Assembly: GCF_965249985.1 (NCBI RefSeq)
Contig: NZ_OZ252280.1
DNA from: Algiphilus sp022763315
GTDB taxonomy: Bacteria; Pseudomonadota; Gammaproteobacteria; Nevskiales; Nevskiaceae
Length of the DNA stretch: 64,000 nucleotides
Strand: one strand, 5' to 3'
A program made the position numbers and the translations under genes. Shown piece after piece: positions 8,698-16,282 of the stretch; positions within the stretch are counted from its first letter, which is position 1, and each line of letters opens with the position of its first letter. The notes under the pieces were generated by a model. The model had not been told where the DNA came from. It searched no databases and saw nothing but the letters and a program-made list of their open reading frames with translations.

Positions 8698-9581
8698 TCA
8701 GGGAGCCACAGCGTGGCATCGTCCTGCATGAGCGCGCGTTCCAACACTTGCAACCAGCTTTCCGGCTCTATCCCGGTGAGGCGCACCGCATCGCGGGTGT
8801 CGAGCACGCTGAAGCGGGGGCGTTGGGCAGGGGTGGGGTAGCCAGCGGTATCCGTGGGCCGGACTGTCCCCCACCTGTACTCCGGCCAGCGCCTGCAAGC
8901 GAGCAGACGCACCATTTGCGCCACGTCGTACCACGTGGCTGCGCCGGCGTTGGCCCAGTGCAGTGTCTGCCCTTCCCCCTGCCGGTGCGTCACCAGATGC
9001 AGCAATAGGCGCGCCAAGCTCGATGAATGGGTCGGAGATCCGAATTGATCGGCCACCACGGATAACTCGGTACCTGGCTGTAGCAAGCGCAGCATGGTGC
9101 GGACGAAATTACGCCCTCCCGGGCCGTAGACCCAGCTCGTCCGTACGATCGTGGCCCCGTTGGCGGTCTGTCTTACCGCCTGCTCGCCTTCCCATTTGCT
9201 GGCGCCGTATACGCCCAGAGGCGCGGCGGGCGCTTGAGGAGGGTAGGGGGTGTTGCTGTTGCCGTCGAAAATGAAGTCGGTCGAGACATGGATCAATCGA
9301 ACGCCGCTGCGCTCGCAGGCGGCTGCAAGATTGCGCGCTCCGTCGCGATTGACCGCATACGCCGCCTCGGGGTCGCTTTCCGCTTTGTCCACTGCGGTGT
9401 AGGCGGCGGCATTGATGACGCAAGTGGGTGAGAACGCGCGAATGGCCGCTTCGGCGCCTGCAGCATCGGTGATGTCCAGATGGGAGCGCGCCAGTGCGCT
9501 CAAGGCAAAACGCCCTTGCGCTTGAACGGTCAGGCTACGTCCGAGCTGACCGTCCGCACCGGTAATCAGAAGGCGCTGCAT
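8694..9581 (-). CDS. rmlD: dTDP-4-dehydrorhamnose reductase
   Basis: A 295-residue short-chain dehydrogenase that reduces dTDP-4-keto-L-rhamnose with NADPH, the last step of dTDP-L-rhamnose synthesis. It has the Rossmann motif TGADGQLG (7-14), NAAAYTAVDKAE (58-69), STDFIFDG (100-107) and the catalytic Y125-x3-K129 in YGASK. The conserved WVYGPGGRNFVRTM segment is also present. It is the last gene of rmlBACD; its ATG overlaps the rmlC stop as TGATG. It ends face to face with gfcB, sharing the bases CTAG. Confidence 0.95.
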   Translation of the reverse strand: MQRLLITGADGQLGRSLTVQAQGRFALSALARSHLDITDAAGAEAAIRAFSPTCVINAAAYTAVDKAESDPEAAYAVNRDGARNLAAACERSGVRLIHVSTDFIFDGNSNTPYPPQAPAAPLGVYGASKWEGEQAVRQTANGATIVRTSWVYGPGGRNFVRTMLRLLQPGTELSVVADQFGSPTHSSSLARLLLHLVTHRQGEGQTLHWANAGAATWYDVAQMVRLLACRRWPEYRWGTVRPTDTAGYPTPAQRPRFSVLDTRDAVRLTGIEPESWLQVLERALMQDDATLWLPD

Positions 9582-10126
9582 CAAAAGGTCTCGGCGTCGC
9601 GCAGCATGCTCCCGTGCCGATCCTTCTCCGCCAGAATGGGAGCGTCCTGAAGGGGCCAGTCAATGGCGATATCTGGGTCGTCCCAGCGAATGGAGCGTTC
9701 TCCCTCCGGGTCGTACCAGTCGGTGACCTTGTAGAGGACTTCAGCGGAACCGGAGGTCACCAGGAAGCCATGCGCAAAGCCTGGCGGCACCCACAGTTGG
9801 CGCCGGTTTTCGGCGGATAACGTGACGCCCGTCCACTGACCGAAGCTCGCTGATGCGCGGCGGATGTCCACCGCCACGTCGAAGATTTCTCCGCTCAGAA
9901 CGCGTACCAGTTTGCCCTGCGGGTGGGCGCCAATCTGGTAGTGCAGGCCGCGCAACACGCCCTTGCGGGATCGGGACTGATTGTCCTGCACAAAGTCACC
10001 GGGATGCCCTGTCAGGGTCTCGAAGCGCTGGCGGTTGAAGGCTTCCATGAAGTAGCCGCGCGCATCACCGAAGACTTTGGGTTCCAGCATCAGGACATCC
10101 GCCAGTGCCGTTGCATGTGGCGTCAT
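9581..10126 (-). CDS. rmlC: dTDP-4-dehydrorhamnose 3,5-epimerase
   Basis: A 181-residue cupin epimerase converting dTDP-4-keto-6-deoxyglucose to the L-rhamno form. The active-site region LRGLHYQ carries the probable catalytic base H62. QGKLVRVLSGEIFDVAVD and PPGFAHGFLV are standard RmlC signatures, as is the conserved VLYKVTDWYDPEGE. Length is normal for the family. Both ends overlap neighbouring rml genes by a few bases, which argues for tight co-translation. Confidence 0.95.
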   Translation of the reverse strand: MTPHATALADVLMLEPKVFGDARGYFMEAFNRQRFETLTGHPGDFVQDNQSRSRKGVLRGLHYQIGAHPQGKLVRVLSGEIFDVAVDIRRASASFGQWTGVTLSAENRRQLWVPPGFAHGFLVTSGSAEVLYKVTDWYDPEGERSIRWDDPDIAIDWPLQDAPILAEKDRHGSMLRDAETF

Positions 10127-11004
10127 GGTGCTTCCGGGCCCTCGTCGGCAATGCGCTCCAGGTACGCGCCGTATCCACTCTTGCGTAATGGCGCAGCAAG
10201 ATCCCGGAGTGCCTGCTCGGAGATGAAGCCGCAGCGAAAGGCGACCTCCTCCGGGCTCGCGATTTTCAGCCCTTGCCGCTTTTCCAGCGTATGGATGAAA
10301 TTGCCGGCCTCCATCAGAGAGTCGTGGGTCCCGGTATCGAGCCAGGCCGTGCCACGCCCCATGCGCTCTACGCGCAGCGCATCCTGCTCAAGGTAGAGGC
10401 GGTTGAGGTCGGTGATTTCGAGCTCGCCGCGGGCAGAGGGCTTGATCTGACGGCACAGATCCACAACCTGACCGTCATAGAAATATAGTCCGGTAATGGC
10501 GTAGCGCGATCGGGGCTTGTCGGGCTTTTCCTCAATCGAGCGCACGCGTCCATCGGCGTCAAAGGTCACGACTCCGTAGCGCTGCGGGTCGTGAACAGGG
10601 TAGGCAAAAACCGTGGCGCCTTTGGTCCGCGCCGCTGCGGCGCGCAACGATGGAACGAGATCGTGGCCGAAGAAGATGTTGTCGCCGAGAATAAGCGCGC
10701 AGGATTCCCCGGCGATGAAATCAGCACCTAGCAGGAAGGCTTCAGCAAGACCATTCGGCGAAGGCTGGACACAGTAGTCGATGGACAGTCCCCATTGGCT
10801 GCCGTTGCCAAGCAGTTGCTCGAAGCGTGGAGTGTCCTGCGGCGTTGAGATCAGCAGAATGTCCCTCACTCCCGCCAGCATCAGCGTGGTCAGCGGATAG
10901 TAGATCATCGGCTTGTCGTAGACCGGCAACAACTGCTTGGAGATGGCCAGTGTGGACGGATACAAGCGCGTGCCCTCCCCGCCGGCAAGAATGATTCCCT
11001 TCAT
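10123..11004 (-). CDS. rmlA: Glucose-1-phosphate thymidylyltransferase
   Basis: A 293-residue nucleotidyltransferase making dTDP-glucose from glucose-1-phosphate and dTTP, the first and usually feedback-regulated step of the pathway. The signature loop GGEGTRLYP (8-16) has Glu where Ser is commonest. K23 of ISKQLLPVYDKPMIYYPL, GDNIFFG and EEKPDKP are also present. ATG 11004 overlaps the rmlB stop as TAATG, and the stop overlaps rmlC as ATGA. Confidence 0.95.
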   Translation of the reverse strand: MKGIILAGGEGTRLYPSTLAISKQLLPVYDKPMIYYPLTTLMLAGVRDILLISTPQDTPRFEQLLGNGSQWGLSIDYCVQPSPNGLAEAFLLGADFIAGESCALILGDNIFFGHDLVPSLRAAAARTKGATVFAYPVHDPQRYGVVTFDADGRVRSIEEKPDKPRSRYAITGLYFYDGQVVDLCRQIKPSARGELEITDLNRLYLEQDALRVERMGRGTAWLDTGTHDSLMEAGNFIHTLEKRQGLKIASPEEVAFRCGFISEQALRDLAAPLRKSGYGAYLERIADEGPEAP

Positions 11005-12062
11005 TAGGCGCTCCCACTCAAGCCGCGTCGTTGCAGGGCGTCACGCTGCCGCTGCTGGATCTGACGGCACCAATCCAGATGGCCCAGGTACCACTGCACG
11101 GTTTCACGCAGGCCGGCCTCGAAGTGGTGTTCCGGCGCCCAGCCCAGTTCCTGTCGGATCTTTGTCGCATCGATTGCGTAGCGCTGGTCATGTCCGGGGC
11201 GGTCGGTGACAAAGCGGACCAGATCACGGTGTGGGGCATGGTCAGGCCGTTGCTCGTCCATGATCTCGCAAATCGCCTCTACCACCTGGAGGTTGGTTCG
11301 TTCGCCCTCGCCGCCCACGTTGTAGTCCGATCCAGCTTCGCCCTGTTCAAGTACCGTTCGCAGCGCACGTGCGTGGTCTTCCACGTGCAGCCAGTCACGC
11401 ACATTGTTTCCCGTGCCGTAGATGGGAAGCGGTTGCTGATCAACGGCATTGAGGATCATCAACGGAATCAACTTTTCGGGAAACTGGAAAGGCCCGTAGT
11501 TGTTGGAACAGTTGCTGATGAGTGTAGGTATGCCGTGGGTGTGATGCCAGGCGCGCACCAGGTGATCGGATGCGGCTTTGCTGGCAGCGTAGGGCGAGCG
11601 CGGTGCATAGGGCGTGCGCTCCGTAAAATGGCCGGTCGGGCCCAGGCTGCCGAAGACCTCATCCGTTGAGATGTGGTGAAAGCGAAAGCGCTGCTGCGCA
11701 GCAGGCGAGAGGTGACGAATATGGCGCAGTGCTGCGTCCAGCAGTACCTGCGTACCCAGCACATTGGTCTCCACAAAGGGCCTGGCATCGTCGATCGAAC
11801 GATCGACATGGGATTCCGCTGCCAGGTGCATGATCGCCTCGGGGGCATACTCGCGGAACACCCGCTCGACATGATCCGCGTCGCGGATATCGCCACGCAC
11901 GAATCGATACCGCTGTTCATGCCTTACGCAGGCCAGGGACTCCTCAGTGGCGGCATACGTCAGCGCATCGAAATTCACGACCTCGTGGGTCGTGTCTGCG
12001 ATGAGGTGACGGATCAGTGCTGAGCCGATAAACCCGCTACCACCCGTAATCAGAATCTTCAT
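11004..12062 (-). CDS. rmlB: dTDP-glucose 4,6-dehydratase
   Basis: A 352-residue extended short-chain dehydrogenase forming dTDP-4-keto-6-deoxyglucose with bound NAD. It shows GGSGFIG (7-13), HLAAESHVDRSI, the STDEVFG active-site segment (132-138), Y158-x3-K162 and the conserved NCSNNYGPFQFPEKLIP. It heads rmlBACD. ATG 12062 was preferred to an in-frame start six codons upstream because it gives the canonical MKILITGG opening. The 153-base gap before the divergent WecA-like gene must hold its promoter; no clear -35/-10 pair was seen there. Confidence 0.95.
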   Translation of the reverse strand: MKILITGGSGFIGSALIRHLIADTTHEVVNFDALTYAATEESLACVRHEQRYRFVRGDIRDADHVERVFREYAPEAIMHLAAESHVDRSIDDARPFVETNVLGTQVLLDAALRHIRHLSPAAQQRFRFHHISTDEVFGSLGPTGHFTERTPYAPRSPYAASKAASDHLVRAWHHTHGIPTLISNCSNNYGPFQFPEKLIPLMILNAVDQQPLPIYGTGNNVRDWLHVEDHARALRTVLEQGEAGSDYNVGGEGERTNLQVVEAICEIMDEQRPDHAPHRDLVRFVTDRPGHDQRYAIDATKIRQELGWAPEHHFEAGLRETVQWYLGHLDWCRQIQQRQRDALQRRGLSGSA

Positions 12063-12215
12063 CGTAATGGAGCCCGCCAAGCAGACGGCTCCTCGCCGTG
12101 TGTGGTTACCGCGGCGCCGATCAGGCGGGAGATAGCCGTTGTCAGAGGCAAACTGCTAAGCTGACCGGTCGGGTCATTCCCGCTTTTCCATATCCTGGTG
12201 GTATAGGCAGTTCGC

Positions 12216-13292
12216 GTGCTCACGACCCTTTTCATAGTGCTTACAGCAAGTGTGGTGCTGAACGCCGCGATCGTGCTGACCGCGCGTTGGCATATACAGA
12301 TCACGGGTGATTCGGCGCAGAACGGGGCCCATAAAGCGCACACCGGGATTGTACCGCGGATAGGCGGCGCCGCCGTGTTCGCAGCCGCGGCTTTGGGTGT
12401 GCTGATGGCGATGCCCAAGCTGTATCCGGCGGCGAACTATGTTTTCGCCGCGATGACCGCCTGCGTGTTTCTGATGTTCGGAATCGGCTTCTTGGAGGAC
12501 GTGACCAAGAAAGTTCGGCCGACCATCCGGTATTCGGTTTGCATCGCGGCTGCGCTGATCTTCAGCCTGGGGAATGCGCAGCTGGGCGTGAAATCGGTGG
12601 ATGTTCCGTTGCTAGACGCGGCGCTCGCTTATGCGCCCGTCAGTGTCTTGTTCTTTGCTTTTGCCGTGGCAGGCATGACGCACGCCTGCAACCTCATTGA
12701 CGGGCAGAACGGTCTCTGCGCCGGCTACGCCATCATGGCTTACTTGGCACTCGGCCTTGTTGCGGGGTTGACGGGGCAGGCCGCACTCGCGGTGATCTGC
12801 GAAGTGGTGATTGCCGCCAACCTCGGCTTCCTGTTCTTCAACTTTCCACAGGGCCGCATCTTTCTCGGGGATGGAGGCGCGTACATGAACGGAGCGCTCA
12901 TTGCCATCCTTGCCGTAATGGTGGTCAATGGTGGCCAAGGCTACATTTCACCCTGGTTCGCTCTGGCGGTCCTGGTGTTCCCCGTTACGGAGACCCTCCA
13001 CAGCATGGTTCGCCGTTGCCGCGAAGGGCGCGCCTTCTACGAACCCGATGATGCGCATCTGCATCATCTGCTTCGGGATTGGTTGGAAATGCGGTCTCCA
13101 AGGCTGCCGCGCTACGCCGCGCTCATCCCCCTGGCAATGGCGGCAGGCTTCATGCTCTTTGCCGTTCGTTCGGCGCACTCCACCTCTCAACTGATGCTGC
13201 TATGCGCACTCTATGTGCTTGCGCATCTTGGCCTCTACCGCTTCGCCCGTACTCGGGTGCCGGAACGTACGGTGATCAGAGTTTCTGACTAA
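12216..13292 (+). CDS. WecA/MraY-family polyprenyl-phosphate sugar-1-phosphate transferase
   Basis: A 358-residue polytopic membrane enzyme of the family that loads a HexNAc-1-phosphate onto undecaprenyl phosphate to start glycan synthesis. About ten hydrophobic helices are visible. Family motifs are GFLEDVTKKVRPTIR (acidic/basic cytosolic loop, 91-105), NLIDGQNGL (159-167), FLGDGGA (216-222) and HLHHLL (281-286), the last like the HIHH motif of WecA. It probably initiates the glycan of the surrounding locus, with UDP-GlcNAc as the likely but unproven donor. GTG 12216 is the start; the gene stands alone between divergent rmlB and the convergent asparagine-synthetase-like gene. Confidence 0.85.
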   Translation: MLTTLFIVLTASVVLNAAIVLTARWHIQITGDSAQNGAHKAHTGIVPRIGGAAVFAAAALGVLMAMPKLYPAANYVFAAMTACVFLMFGIGFLEDVTKKVRPTIRYSVCIAAALIFSLGNAQLGVKSVDVPLLDAALAYAPVSVLFFAFAVAGMTHACNLIDGQNGLCAGYAIMAYLALGLVAGLTGQAALAVICEVVIAANLGFLFFNFPQGRIFLGDGGAYMNGALIAILAVMVVNGGQGYISPWFALAVLVFPVTETLHSMVRRCREGRAFYEPDDAHLHHLLRDWLEMRSPRLPRYAALIPLAMAAGFMLFAVRSAHSTSQLMLLCALYVLAHLGLYRFARTRVPERTVIRVSD

Positions 13293-13321
13293 GGTCCGGC
13301 GCAGGGCCGCTCGTGGGAATC

Positions 13322-15202
13322 TTAAGTCGCGCATTCAGGCGCACCGAAGACGGCAGCGGCGTCGCCATCAAAATGCACCGACGAGGGCGGGGCAGCCTGG
13401 CGTTCCTCCTTCATGTCACCGGTCAGAGCACACTGCATTCCTAGGGCCGCGAATATTTGCTTCGGTCCGACCACCCCCTTGAGATCTCCCGAGCCTATGC
13501 GGAAACGCTGTTCAACGGCCGTACGATCCAGGATGTCCCATAACCGCGAATTCGGTGCATCCAGCAGGTATTGCCGTGCCAGTTCCCAGCCCGGGCCCAT
13601 CATTGCTTCAAGAATCGGGCTCTTTTGCCGGAGATGATGGGTACCGCTGACTTTGAATGGCTGATCGGCGACCGTCACTCCGTAGTCATGTGCGCGCTTC
13701 TGCAAGTGCTCGGGCCACACGAATTGTAGGAAAGGCATGGCGGCAAGTTCAGGGTTGATGCGGATCAGCAGTTCGAAGTGCAGGCGGTCGCTCACGCGGA
13801 AGCGGTATCCCTTCTGAAAGGCGAACTTCGCGCACCGATAGTCAACCAGCGGATACAGCCGCAAGGTGCTGTAAATGTTGTTGAGAAGGATGCCGTTCCA
13901 CAAGGGAAGGCGGTAGCGCAGAAAGAAGATATCCGTAATGTCGTTGAGGTCCGCGCCCTCGCGGGCATATCGCAATGCGAGGCGTTGCATGAACTGCTCC
14001 TGATGGCGCCGGAATGATCGGCGTTCCAGGGCGAGCGGATCCGTTTTTTGGTGGTAACTCTTGAAGCAGGACAGCAGTTCGCCGGTGCTTCTGATGTTGG
14101 TCTGCAGATGCGGCTTACAGTGCCGTCGGTAGATTTCCCCGGCAGCGCCCGTTAAAACACTGCGTGATGAGCGCGCGGGGTTGATCAGCCCGTCGCTGGG
14201 GCAAATGCCGGCTTCATATCGAAATACCGACGCGCGAAGCTTTGCGAGAATCTCCTCGGGCGCCAGATGCGGCGCTTTTGGTGTTGCAGCCTCGTGAGGA
14301 ACCCCGAGCTTTGCGGCGACTTCTCGGCCCACCTGGATTTCATGCCCGTTTTCCGGACCGTGTGTGGAGAGCGCGCGGACCCGGCTTCGCAATTGAGAGG
14401 ACATCGCACCGGCGGCGACCAGGCGCGAATCGAGTCCCCCTGTGATATCGATTTTGCAGTCGTGAATCGGCAATGCCGACAATGCATCAAAGTGTGAAAT
14501 AAAGGCCGATTCCGCCTGTCGGAGTTCCGAGTCTCGGATGGTGGGGTCGGGCTTGTCCGACCATATTTCTCGCGGCTCCAGTCTTGGCTTCAGGTCGCTG
14601 GCAGTCGCACTAATGGAAAGTGACCATTGCGGTGGCAGGTGAAAGACGTTGCGAAACGCAGTGCGATCACCCATAAGGTTGGCCTGACCGGCGAGCCAGC
14701 TCAATCCGACCAAGTCCCACTCGCCCTCTCCGCAGATATGAGCAAGAAGCTGCTGCCGGGGGGAAACGGCAAAATAGCGAGCATCGCGCCAGTAGAAGAG
14801 GGGGGTCATCCCGGTGAAGTCTGAAAGGAATCTCGCTCCGCTTGACTGCCGGTACTGACCGAGTGCCCAGGTGCCATGCAGGGATTGAACGGCATCGTCC
14901 CCGTGTGTCCAAGCCCGTTCGACGTCTGCTGCGTAGTGCGTTCCGAAGCGGATATCACGGGTGTACGCCAATCCATCGATTGCGAATAAGCGCTTGTCTC
15001 CCAGAGCGGTGTAACGCTTGTGAAAGCCACCGGTGTCCGTGCGCTCAAAGGCAACAAAGAAGAGAAAGTTTTCGGGATCACTCAACAGGGTGATGCGGTC
15101 GGGATGCATGGGGAGCATCCGTGGACCACGTTCTCTCAGGCGATGCAGGGCGCGTTCGTAGTGAGGCTTGTCCCGTGCCTTGAGAAATAGGAACTTGTTC
15201 AT
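13322..15202 (-). CDS. Asparagine-synthetase-like ATP-PPi enzyme without glutaminase nucleophile
   Basis: A 626-residue protein with the two-domain plan of class II asparagine synthetases. The N-terminal half is glutaminase-like (GTWALGQYR, FLSDFTGMTPLFYW, SPRQQLLA). The C-terminal half holds the PP-loop ITGGLDSR (253-260) and a long helical region. The N-terminal catalytic Cys2 is absent (the protein begins MNKF), so glutamine hydrolysis is unlikely. Such proteins in polysaccharide or peptide clusters may amidate or ligate using another nitrogen donor. It starts one base after the stop of the sulfotransferase gene upstream, so the two are surely cotranscribed and may act on the same glycan. 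The substrate is unknown. Confidence 0.78.
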   Translation of the reverse strand: MNKFLFLKARDKPHYERALHRLRERGPRMLPMHPDRITLLSDPENFLFFVAFERTDTGGFHKRYTALGDKRLFAIDGLAYTRDIRFGTHYAADVERAWTHGDDAVQSLHGTWALGQYRQSSGARFLSDFTGMTPLFYWRDARYFAVSPRQQLLAHICGEGEWDLVGLSWLAGQANLMGDRTAFRNVFHLPPQWSLSISATASDLKPRLEPREIWSDKPDPTIRDSELRQAESAFISHFDALSALPIHDCKIDITGGLDSRLVAAGAMSSQLRSRVRALSTHGPENGHEIQVGREVAAKLGVPHEAATPKAPHLAPEEILAKLRASVFRYEAGICPSDGLINPARSSRSVLTGAAGEIYRRHCKPHLQTNIRSTGELLSCFKSYHQKTDPLALERRSFRRHQEQFMQRLALRYAREGADLNDITDIFFLRYRLPLWNGILLNNIYSTLRLYPLVDYRCAKFAFQKGYRFRVSDRLHFELLIRINPELAAMPFLQFVWPEHLQKRAHDYGVTVADQPFKVSGTHHLRQKSPILEAMMGPGWELARQYLLDAPNSRLWDILDRTAVEQRFRIGSGDLKGVVGPKQIFAALGMQCALTGDMKEERQAAPPSSVHFDGDAAAVFGAPECAT

Positions 15203-15203
15203 T

Positions 15204-15992
15204 TCAGATGGGTCGCCAGGCCGGAATCCGGCGGCCCAGCCACTGGTAGAGCTTCTGAGCGTCTTCTCTCAGCGTCTGAAGAATCGGCTCGGGGATGACC
15301 TCTCGTTCTTCTTTGGGCCGTTCCGCCTTGCGATTCGAAGCGACATTGAGCGCTGGGAAATCCGCTGGCAGCGCATCTTCGGGTGCTCCAATGTGGGCAA
15401 GCGCCTTCTGCAGCTCCGCGTCAGGGTCCTCAAGCAGTTCCTCCATGATCACGATATGAAAGCGCTCGGGAGGGAAGAACCGCAAGTAGCTTCTAAGCTG
15501 TCGAAAATAGCAGCTGGTGAGCACCGCGGATTTGCCCTCGGGATGTGCCAGGAATTCTGTGAATCCCGGTCCAACGGAGCCGCGTCGCCGCGCATGAAGA
15601 TAGTTGGAATGAATGCGTCCAAGCGGATCGCGCAGTACATAAATGAACCGGAGGTTGCGGTTCAAGCGGTGCATGCGCTGCGGGATCCGCCAGCGTTCCG
15701 CGCGTCCGCCCATGGTGTAATAGGTTGAGGATTCTCCAAAATGACGCTCACCAGAGTAGCCGCGCAGCATGCTCTGTCTGAGAAGGGCTCGGTTCCTTAG
15801 CGAAGCGCTGGGAGTGCCTCCCAGTACGCTGTGTCTCCCGCGCGGGCCCATGAAGAAACCGGGTTCCTTCAATGGGTGCGACATGAAGACGTCCGAATGT
15901 GCCGCCAATGCTTTGTGGAGGCTTGTGGTTCCGGATTTCTGCGCGCCCATGACGACAAAGGTGGGGAGAAGGGCGCGGCTTGCAGGCTTCAT
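15204..15992 (-). CDS. PAPS-dependent sulfotransferase
   Basis: A 262-residue enzyme that would move a sulfuryl group from PAPS to a sugar hydroxyl. The 5'-phosphosulfate loop GAQKSGTTSL is at 16-25 and the 3'-phosphate site YVLRDPLGRIHSNY near 118-131, with RDP-x3-R-x2-S as in carbohydrate (heparan-type) sulfotransferases. Spacing and length fit the family. ATG 15992 was chosen; an in-frame GTG at 16025 would add 11 residues (His-rich) and lacks a better ribosome site. It is coupled to the downstream asparagine-synthetase-like gene. This is one of five sulfotransferase modules in the locus. Confidence 0.85.
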   Translation of the reverse strand: MKPASRALLPTFVVMGAQKSGTTSLHKALAAHSDVFMSHPLKEPGFFMGPRGRHSVLGGTPSASLRNRALLRQSMLRGYSGERHFGESSTYYTMGGRAERWRIPQRMHRLNRNLRFIYVLRDPLGRIHSNYLHARRRGSVGPGFTEFLAHPEGKSAVLTSCYFRQLRSYLRFFPPERFHIVIMEELLEDPDAELQKALAHIGAPEDALPADFPALNVASNRKAERPKEEREVIPEPILQTLREDAQKLYQWLGRRIPAWRPI

Positions 15993-16282
15993 GCGGCATC
16001 TCGATAAGGTGTGGTGATGACGCACCCGTAGGTGCGCGCGGTTCGGGGCGCCGGGAAAGCTGGACCCGGCCCGATGCAGTGTGCCTGAAGCAGGTCTCGC
16101 GTCTCATTGGCTGCGCGCGCAAGGTTCCCGGGCGAGCCATCGCCGCCCGTAGAGAACGCAGTCGCATGGTGTCGCGGGCTGCTACGGTCACCTCAGCCTG
16201 GTTGGCGATCCATCATCCTAGCGGCCGAAGACGCCGCGTGACGGATCACGGCGGAGACAGCACGTGTGCGCGGTCGGCCGGC
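15993..16282. other. Intergenic stretch between two leftward genes
   Basis: About 290 bases between the start of the sulfotransferase gene and the stop of the giant glycosyltransferase gene. No coding, tRNA or clear terminator hairpin with a T-tract is seen. It probably contains the promoter of the sulfotransferase/asparagine-synthetase-like pair. Confidence 0.4.
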
